Positions 47,168 to 51,388 of a DNA stretch of 51,388 nucleotides are shown one piece after another. Numbering within the stretch: the first letter of the stretch is position 1; each line of letters starts with the position of its first letter. The notes beneath the pieces are model-generated. The model did no database searches and was not told the origin of the DNA. It worked only from the letters and a program-made list of their open reading frames with translations. The translations under genes and the position numbers were made by a program. Origin of the DNA: JBBRCX01 sp038204465 (GTDB taxonomy: Bacteria > Planctomycetota > Phycisphaerae > Tepidisphaerales > Tepidisphaeraceae); NCBI GenBank assembly GCA_038204465.1, contig JBBRCX010000019.1:1-51388 (forward strand). Direction: 5' to 3'.

Positions 47168-47945
47168 CGATGCGGCAGTGGCCGGAGAGGTCGCCCGCGG
47201 CGACGACAGCGCATTGACGCCACAGCAGCGCCGCGCCCAATCGCGGCCCGCGTCGGCGCACCTCGTCGCGCCGCGCCATCATCGCCCACACGTCAAGCAC
47301 CAGTTCGACACGCTCGCTCAGCAGCATGAGGCCGACACGCTGGGGATGTGGGCCTTCCTCGCGACCGAGGTGCTGTTCTTCGGCGGCATGATCCTCTGCT
47401 ATACCGTCTACCGCGGCGTGTATTTCAAGGAGTGGCACAACGGCAGCCGCATCCTCGACGAGTTCGAGTTTCTCGGAATCAGCGCCGGAGCATGGAACAC
47501 CGCGGTGCTGCTCACGAGCAGCTTGACGGTCGCGCTGGCGGTGCGCGCCGCTCAGCTCGGCCGCCGCGAACAACTCATCGGGCTTCTACTTGCGACCATG
47601 GCGCTCGGGGCAGCGTTCCTCCTCATCAAGGCGATGGAATATCGCAACGACTACCACGAGGGGCTCGTGCCCGGATGGCCGTTCCACCCTGACCCGCGCC
47701 TCCTGGAGCCCGGCGTGAGAATGCGCCCCTTTGAGCTGTTCTGGAGCTTCTACTTCGTCATGACCGCCGTGCACGCGCTGCACATGCTCATCGGCCTAGG
47801 GCTGTTCACCTACCTGATCGTGCAGGCGTGGCGCGGGAAGCTCACGCGCGAGCATCACATGCCGGTCGAGATCATCGGGCTGTACTGGCACTTCGTCGAT
47901 CTCGTGTGGATCTTCCTGTTCCCCTTGCTTTATCTGGTGCGCTGA
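47160..47945 (+). CDS. coxC: Cytochrome c oxidase subunit III
   Basis: This 261-residue protein starts with GTG 47160 (GAGG 6 nt upstream), 8 bp inside coxA. The first ~45 residues are polar and rich in His/Arg. Five membrane helices follow. Family marks are GMWAFLATEVLFFGGMI with the conserved Glu, LLTSSLTVALAVRAAQ, YFVMTAVHALHMLIGLGLF and IGLYWHFVDLVWIFLFPLLYL. Subunit III stabilises subunit I and its proton uptake. The next gene starts at its last base. Confidence 0.93.
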   Translation: MPDDAAVAGEVARGDDSALTPQQRRAQSRPASAHLVAPRHHRPHVKHQFDTLAQQHEADTLGMWAFLATEVLFFGGMILCYTVYRGVYFKEWHNGSRILDEFEFLGISAGAWNTAVLLTSSLTVALAVRAAQLGRREQLIGLLLATMALGAAFLLIKAMEYRNDYHEGLVPGWPFHPDPRLLEPGVRMRPFELFWSFYFVMTAVHALHMLIGLGLFTYLIVQAWRGKLTREHHMPVEIIGLYWHFVDLVWIFLFPLLYLVR

Positions 47946-48556
47946 TGAACGAGCACGCTGCGACAGAGTCGGATCGCGAGGGCGTCCAGACCAAGGCGGA
48001 ATCGCTTCGAACCTATTTCGCCGTCTACGCCGCGCTGATGGTGCTGCTCGTCCTCACGGTAGCCGCGTCGTTCGTTGACTTCGCGAAGTGGCGCCTCGCT
48101 CATCACAACCTCGGCTGGCTCAACATCAGCTTCGCCATGATCATCGCAGTGATAAAGAGCCTGCTGGTCGTGCTCTTCTTCATGCACCTGCGACACAGCA
48201 GCCGCCTCACCTGGATCTTCGCCGGGGCCGCGTTCCTCTGGCTGGGGATCCTGCTGACGCTGACGCTCAACGATTACCTGACCCGCCGCCGGCCCTTGTA
48301 CGAAGATGTTCCGGACAAGTCAGGCATCCGACAGCCTGCCCAGCCGGAGGCAAATGGACGGGCGCAGGTCTCGTTTGTGCCCCCGCGGCGGCGGTCACGG
48401 CTGTCTAGCGGCGGGCATTCTTGTGCCGCCCGATTGGGACGCGAGCAGCGCCTGACGATACCGGCACGACACGCCCCGGCTGCCGCAGCGCGATGCCCTC
48501 CAACAGCGCCTGCACCTGCGGCACGTCCGCCACCTCCAGCAGCCCGAAGCACATGA
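47945..48556 (+). CDS. Cytochrome c oxidase subunit IV family protein with long C-terminal extension
   Basis: This 203-residue protein has three membrane helices between about residues 25 and 115 and the family motif IAVIKSLLVVLFFMHLRHSSRLTW of prokaryotic COX4 (quoted in part: KSLLVVLFFMHLRHSS). Relatives are usually near 100-120 residues. Here the frame runs on for ~80 residues of Arg/Pro/Ala-rich sequence that lies antisense to the end of the convergent hydrolase gene (152-bp overlap). That tail does not look like folded protein. It is either a real disordered extension or the effect of a lost stop or frameshift. The ATG is at the coxC stop. Confidence 0.85.
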   Translation: MNEHAATESDREGVQTKAESLRTYFAVYAALMVLLVLTVAASFVDFAKWRLAHHNLGWLNISFAMIIAVIKSLLVVLFFMHLRHSSRLTWIFAGAAFLWLGILLTLTLNDYLTRRRPLYEDVPDKSGIRQPAQPEANGRAQVSFVPPRRRSRLSSGGHSCAARLGREQRLTIPARHAPAAAARCPPTAPAPAARPPPPAARST

Positions 48557-50288
48557 CCAACTGGATCGACTCGTACGTCTGTCCCCATTCGATGAGTCCC
48601 AGAATTGACTTGACGTTCGCCTGAAGCGTCAGGGTCTTGAACAAGCCCGGCTCCAGAGCGGCGACCAGCATGCAGGTGAAGGCGCACACCGGCCCGTCGC
48701 CAATGAGGTCGAGCTTGTCGGCGGACGTCCGCGCCTTGAGGTATCGGGCGACAGCCAGCAACTGGGCGACGCGGATGCCGAGCAGGCGATGGCCCGTCGT
48801 ATCGATCAGCATCTGGTAACGCGGATCGGACCGGTATTCACCGGTCCCAAGCAGATCGATGACGACACGATTGGAGGCGCCCGCGGGAAGCTCCGCGGGG
48901 CCGGCGCTGCGGCCATGATCGATGGCCACCAGCTCCGTTTCCGACGTCGAGGGATGAAGCAGGAAATTGGCCGGCAGCGCCCACGGACCCAGGCTGAGCA
49001 CCTGGCCGCTGATGCCCGGCGCGGGGAAGCCGGTTGCGCTCGATACCTCGTACTTCGGCAGCCGGATCAGCTGCGCCAATTGCCGCCGCAGCTTGCCGCG
49101 CGCTGCGGCCGTGCCCGGGATGCGCAGCGTGCTCACCAGCTGCCGTCCGCGGCGCAGCGCGATCGATCGCACCGTCTCCTGCACCGGCGGCAGGCCCACA
49201 TTGAGCGCTTCCTCGCTCAGCAATTCATCGGGCCGGTGCAGGTCGTGCGTCGGGGAATCAAGCCCCCACTGCTCATTGATGAACCGGTACAAGCGCGAGC
49301 GGTTGTCGGCGTCGTAGTTGTGCGTGCCAGGGTCGGTATTGCTGTAGAACTGGAATCGGTCTTCCGCCCCGAAGGCGCGGTAGGTCGGCACGACGGCGTC
49401 AAAGATCACCGGCTTGGCGCGATCGGTCCGGAAGCAGCATTCGTCGTTGGCATTGGTGATGAGCAGCGTGGGCCGCGGCGCGAGCAGCGCGGTCATGTCC
49501 TGGTAGTCGAGCACGCTCGTGAGATCCACCGGCGTCTGCTCGAGGTCTCCGATGTCCTTGATGCAACCCACGCGGGCGCGCACGGACGTATACCCCGCCA
49601 CCGGCACGCTGAGCGTGATGCGATCGTCGAGGGCTGAAATGACGATCGTCTGCCAGCCGCCGCCGGAAAGGCCCGTGCAGCCGACGCGCTTCGGGTCGGC
49701 GTTGCGGTGTGCCAGAAGCACGTCCAGCGCTTTCTTCAACGCGAGGTAGAAGAGCCCGACGCCCGCCATTCCGGTAAGGTCGACGAAGGCGATGTTGTTG
49801 TGCTGTCGGTCCGCTTCGAGCTCTCCCATTCCCGCGAACTCCGTGCTCAGCGCGATGACCCCGCGCCGGGCGAGGTTGGCGCAGCGGGCCTGCTTGTAGA
49901 TCGCGGCCTTTCCGCCGGAGTGGTGACCGTTGGGATTGAGAACGACCGGGACTCGCCCGCTCATCCGCGCCGGCTGGTACAGCAGCGCCGGAATCCAGTA
50001 GTCCGGGTAAGCCTCGTAGCGCAGCTTGCGGATGACGTAGCTCTTGTCGGGCCGCAGCGTCGGCCCCCACACCACCTTCGGCTTGGAATCGATTAGCTTG
50101 CGCGAGTAGCCTCGTAGGTAGATCTTTGCCAGCGCCTCCTTCTGCAAGCTGCGCCGCTCCCTGCGCCACGAGCGGACGTTCGTCGGCGCCTCGAACGCCG
50201 GCATTTGCTCCACGAGGAATCGCCCGAGTTGTTTCTCCGCGGTATTGTCGCCGAGGAGCGGCCGTCTGAGGGCGGTGTGCCAGTCCAT
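48405..50288 (-). CDS. Tandem alpha/beta-hydrolase, acetyl xylan esterase-like
   Basis: This is a 627-residue protein. The first hydrolase domain (~75-345) has NPNGHHSGG as oxyanion region, nucleophile Ser208 in GLSGG (206-210), acid Asp282 (NANDECC) and His323 (GTHNYD), so a catalytic triad can be read. The second half (~400-600) looks like another hydrolase fold (RVVIDLLGTGE, LDLIGDGPVCAFTCMLVAAL), but the nucleophile elbow reads GDGP, so it is probably inactive. Related planctomycete proteins are annotated as acetylxylan esterases or prolyl-oligopeptidase-like. The substrate is unknown and no signal peptide is seen. GGAG 6 nt before ATG 50288 fixes the start against a frame open to 50357. 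Confidence 0.78.
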   Translation of the reverse strand: MDWHTALRRPLLGDNTAEKQLGRFLVEQMPAFEAPTNVRSWRRERRSLQKEALAKIYLRGYSRKLIDSKPKVVWGPTLRPDKSYVIRKLRYEAYPDYWIPALLYQPARMSGRVPVVLNPNGHHSGGKAAIYKQARCANLARRGVIALSTEFAGMGELEADRQHNNIAFVDLTGMAGVGLFYLALKKALDVLLAHRNADPKRVGCTGLSGGGWQTIVISALDDRITLSVPVAGYTSVRARVGCIKDIGDLEQTPVDLTSVLDYQDMTALLAPRPTLLITNANDECCFRTDRAKPVIFDAVVPTYRAFGAEDRFQFYSNTDPGTHNYDADNRSRLYRFINEQWGLDSPTHDLHRPDELLSEEALNVGLPPVQETVRSIALRRGRQLVSTLRIPGTAAARGKLRRQLAQLIRLPKYEVSSATGFPAPGISGQVLSLGPWALPANFLLHPSTSETELVAIDHGRSAGPAELPAGASNRVVIDLLGTGEYRSDPRYQMLIDTTGHRLLGIRVAQLLAVARYLKARTSADKLDLIGDGPVCAFTCMLVAALEPGLFKTLTLQANVKSILGLIEWGQTYESIQLVMCFGLLEVADVPQVQALLEGIALRQPGRVVPVSSGAARVPIGRHKNARR

Positions 50289-50456
50289 GCGTTTCTCCGG
50301 CGTGCGGTTTCGGGGCAGCACTGTAGCGGCCGGGCCGCGCACAGCAAATCGGATCATGTTTGCAGGTGCGCGCCCGCCGTCAGGCTTGCATTTAAGGTAG
50401 GCGTTCGCTTTTTATTGCTACCCAGAAGGGCCCCCCGCATCATCTAATGTGCGGCA

Positions 50457-50476
50457 GCCGGCGTCATCCTGCCGGC
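50457..50476 (+). promoter_or_regulatory. Hairpin in the leader of the DUF421 gene
   Basis: GCCGGC occurs twice with an 8-nt loop and, being self-complementary, can form a 6-bp stem. It lies 25 nt before the ATG at 50502, upstream of the GGAG site. TCTAAT at 50443-50448 resembles a -10 but lacks a -35. The function is unknown. Confidence 0.25.
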
Positions 50477-50501
50477 CGCTCGATTCCAATTGGAGATGCT
50501 T

Positions 50502-51197
50502 ATGCAACTCGTCGCTCTGAACTTGTTTCATGCCGCATTGCCCTGGCTGCAGCGCGGCCTGTGGCCGAGCATGGACGATTCCTGGAAGCGCATGTTCGTC
50601 CTCGCCCTGCCCTGGACGGAGAAGGTGCTGCGGCCGGTGATCGTCTACCTGTTCCTCCTCCTCGGGCTGCGCCTCGCCGGCAAGCGCGAACTGGCACAGC
50701 TCAACCCCGCCGACCTCGTCGTGCTGCTGATGCTCTCGAACACCGTGCAGAACGCCATCATCGGCGAAGACAACTCCGTCACCGGCGGGATCATCGGCGC
50801 GTCCGCGCTGCTCCTCGTCAACTACGTCTTCGTCCGCGCGCTGCGGCACAACAAGCGATTGTCGCGCCTGCTCGAAGGCCGCCCTGATGTGCTCGTCCGC
50901 GATGGCGTCATTCAGAGAGAGCGGCTCGAGCAGGAGTTGATCACCAAGGCGGAGCTGACCGTCGCGGCCCACAAGCAAGGCATTGGATCGCTCCGGGACG
51001 TGGAGAAGTGCGTGCTCGAGCCCACCGGCACCATCACCTTCATCGAGCGCAAGCCGACGCAGGACACCAGCCGGCATGAAGAACTGGTCGGCATGCTCGG
51101 CAAGCTGATGGAGGAGGTCTCGGTTCTGCGCGGAATGCAACCCGCGGCCGTTCCCGTGCGTGCGGGTCACGGGGACGACGCCGCCCCGAAGGGTTGA
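50502..51197 (+). CDS. DUF421 / YetF-family membrane protein
   Basis: This 231-residue protein has three membrane helices in the first ~110 residues: VIVYLFLLLGLRLAGKREL, DLVVLLMLSNTVQNAIIG and GIIGASALLLVNYVFV. A soluble YetF domain follows, with GRPDVLVRDGVIQRERL and LRDVEKCVLEPTGTITFIER. The motif GLRLAGKRELAQLNPADLV is the family signature. The biochemical role is not known; relatives occur in spores and in stress-linked settings. The ATG at 50502 has GGAG 6 nt upstream; TTG 50490 and ATG 50496 are less likely. The last ~20 residues are low-complexity. Confidence 0.87.
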   Translation: MQLVALNLFHAALPWLQRGLWPSMDDSWKRMFVLALPWTEKVLRPVIVYLFLLLGLRLAGKRELAQLNPADLVVLLMLSNTVQNAIIGEDNSVTGGIIGASALLLVNYVFVRALRHNKRLSRLLEGRPDVLVRDGVIQRERLEQELITKAELTVAAHKQGIGSLRDVEKCVLEPTGTITFIERKPTQDTSRHEELVGMLGKLMEEVSVLRGMQPAAVPVRAGHGDDAAPKG

Positions 51198-51322
51198 ACC
51201 ATCCGCGCTGCCCCAACTGCTCGAGGTAATGACGCACGAACAATCTTGAGCTCGCAAGCAGCACATTTAGTTGCCCGTGAAGCTGTGAAGCCTTTCCTCA
51301 CCGCTGCTATGATCTATCCCCG

Positions 51323-51388
51323 ATGAAGCTGGACGTCCTCCCGACCGACACTCAGCAGCCCTGGTACGACAAGGGTCTGAAGTTCACC
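51323..51388 (+). CDS. N-terminus of a cut gene, possibly YkgJ-type cysteine-cluster protein
   Basis: From ATG 51323 the frame is open to the window end: 22 residues, including QQPWYDKGLKFT. Proteins with a YkgJ/CxxCxxCC metal-binding domain often open with W-Y-x-x-G-L-x-F-x-C, which would put the first Cys just beyond the window. This is a guess from a short stretch. The leader has no clear ribosome-binding site. Confidence 0.35.
   Translation, partial: MKLDVLPTDTQQPWYDKGLKFT

Overview
The window reads as about 51 kb of high-GC chromosome from a planctomycete, most plausibly of class Phycisphaerae (inference). Support comes from a giant surface protein with an N-terminal LEPR-XLL-like motif (LEARCLLS), many fibronectin-III/beta-sandwich exoproteins, DUF4349 repeats, frequent GTG/TTG starts and Alternative Complex III. 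I saw no tRNA, rRNA, insertion sequence, integrase or CRISPR array. Gene ends at both window edges are cut.

Layout. (1) 1-6.2 kb: the C-terminal part of an FN3 exoprotein, then a minus-strand set of ECF sigma factor, a 1154-residue anti-sigma-like membrane protein carrying six DUF4349-type modules, and a methyltransferase. (2) 6.2-13.9 kb: a divergent 2414-residue secreted protein with a sorbosone-dehydrogenase-like propeller, duplicated beta modules, six FN3 domains and two jelly-roll domains. A glycosyltransferase follows 27 bp later. (3) 15.3-29.9 kb: a minus-strand exopolysaccharide (Wzx/Wzy-type) cluster. In transcription order it has a Wzz/BY-kinase, an initiating sugar phosphotransferase, a WecG/TagA-type transferase, an NDP-sugar epimerase, a flippase, two GT2 and two GT4 glycosyltransferases, a Wzy-like polymerase/ligase and a polysaccharide deacetylase. 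No outer-membrane exporter (Wza) or phosphatase (Wzb) gene is seen. (4) 30.5-33.8 kb: a secreted beta-helix protein and a ClC chloride transporter with CBS domains. (5) 33.9-48.6 kb: a plus-strand respiratory block of type II NADH dehydrogenase, then ActA-F (Alternative Complex III), a small membrane protein, a SCO-type copper chaperone and caa3 oxidase subunits II, I, III and IV. (6) 48.4-51.4 kb: a tandem alpha/beta-hydrolase on the minus strand, a DUF421 membrane protein and the start of a cut gene.

How it fits together. Region 5 encodes nearly all parts of a short electron chain: NADH to quinone (NDH-2), quinol to cytochrome c or directly to oxidase (ACIII), and oxygen reduction (caa3, with the A2-type YSHPAVY motif). 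The act/cox genes mostly overlap or abut, which suggests one transcription unit. Region 3 encodes a complete inner-membrane route for making, flipping and polymerising a surface polysaccharide. The initiating enzyme and the BY-kinase both carry NGNGH-rich linkers, a shared feature worth testing. Region 1 looks like a membrane-stress or surface-sensing sigma/anti-sigma pair whose sensor is far larger than usual. It lies head to head with the giant surface protein.

Most respiratory genes are routine assignments. The least ordinary items are the DUF4349-array anti-sigma protein, the giant protein with internal duplications, the GGDEF-like head on the sugar transferase, and a small conserved-looking membrane protein in the oxidase operon.
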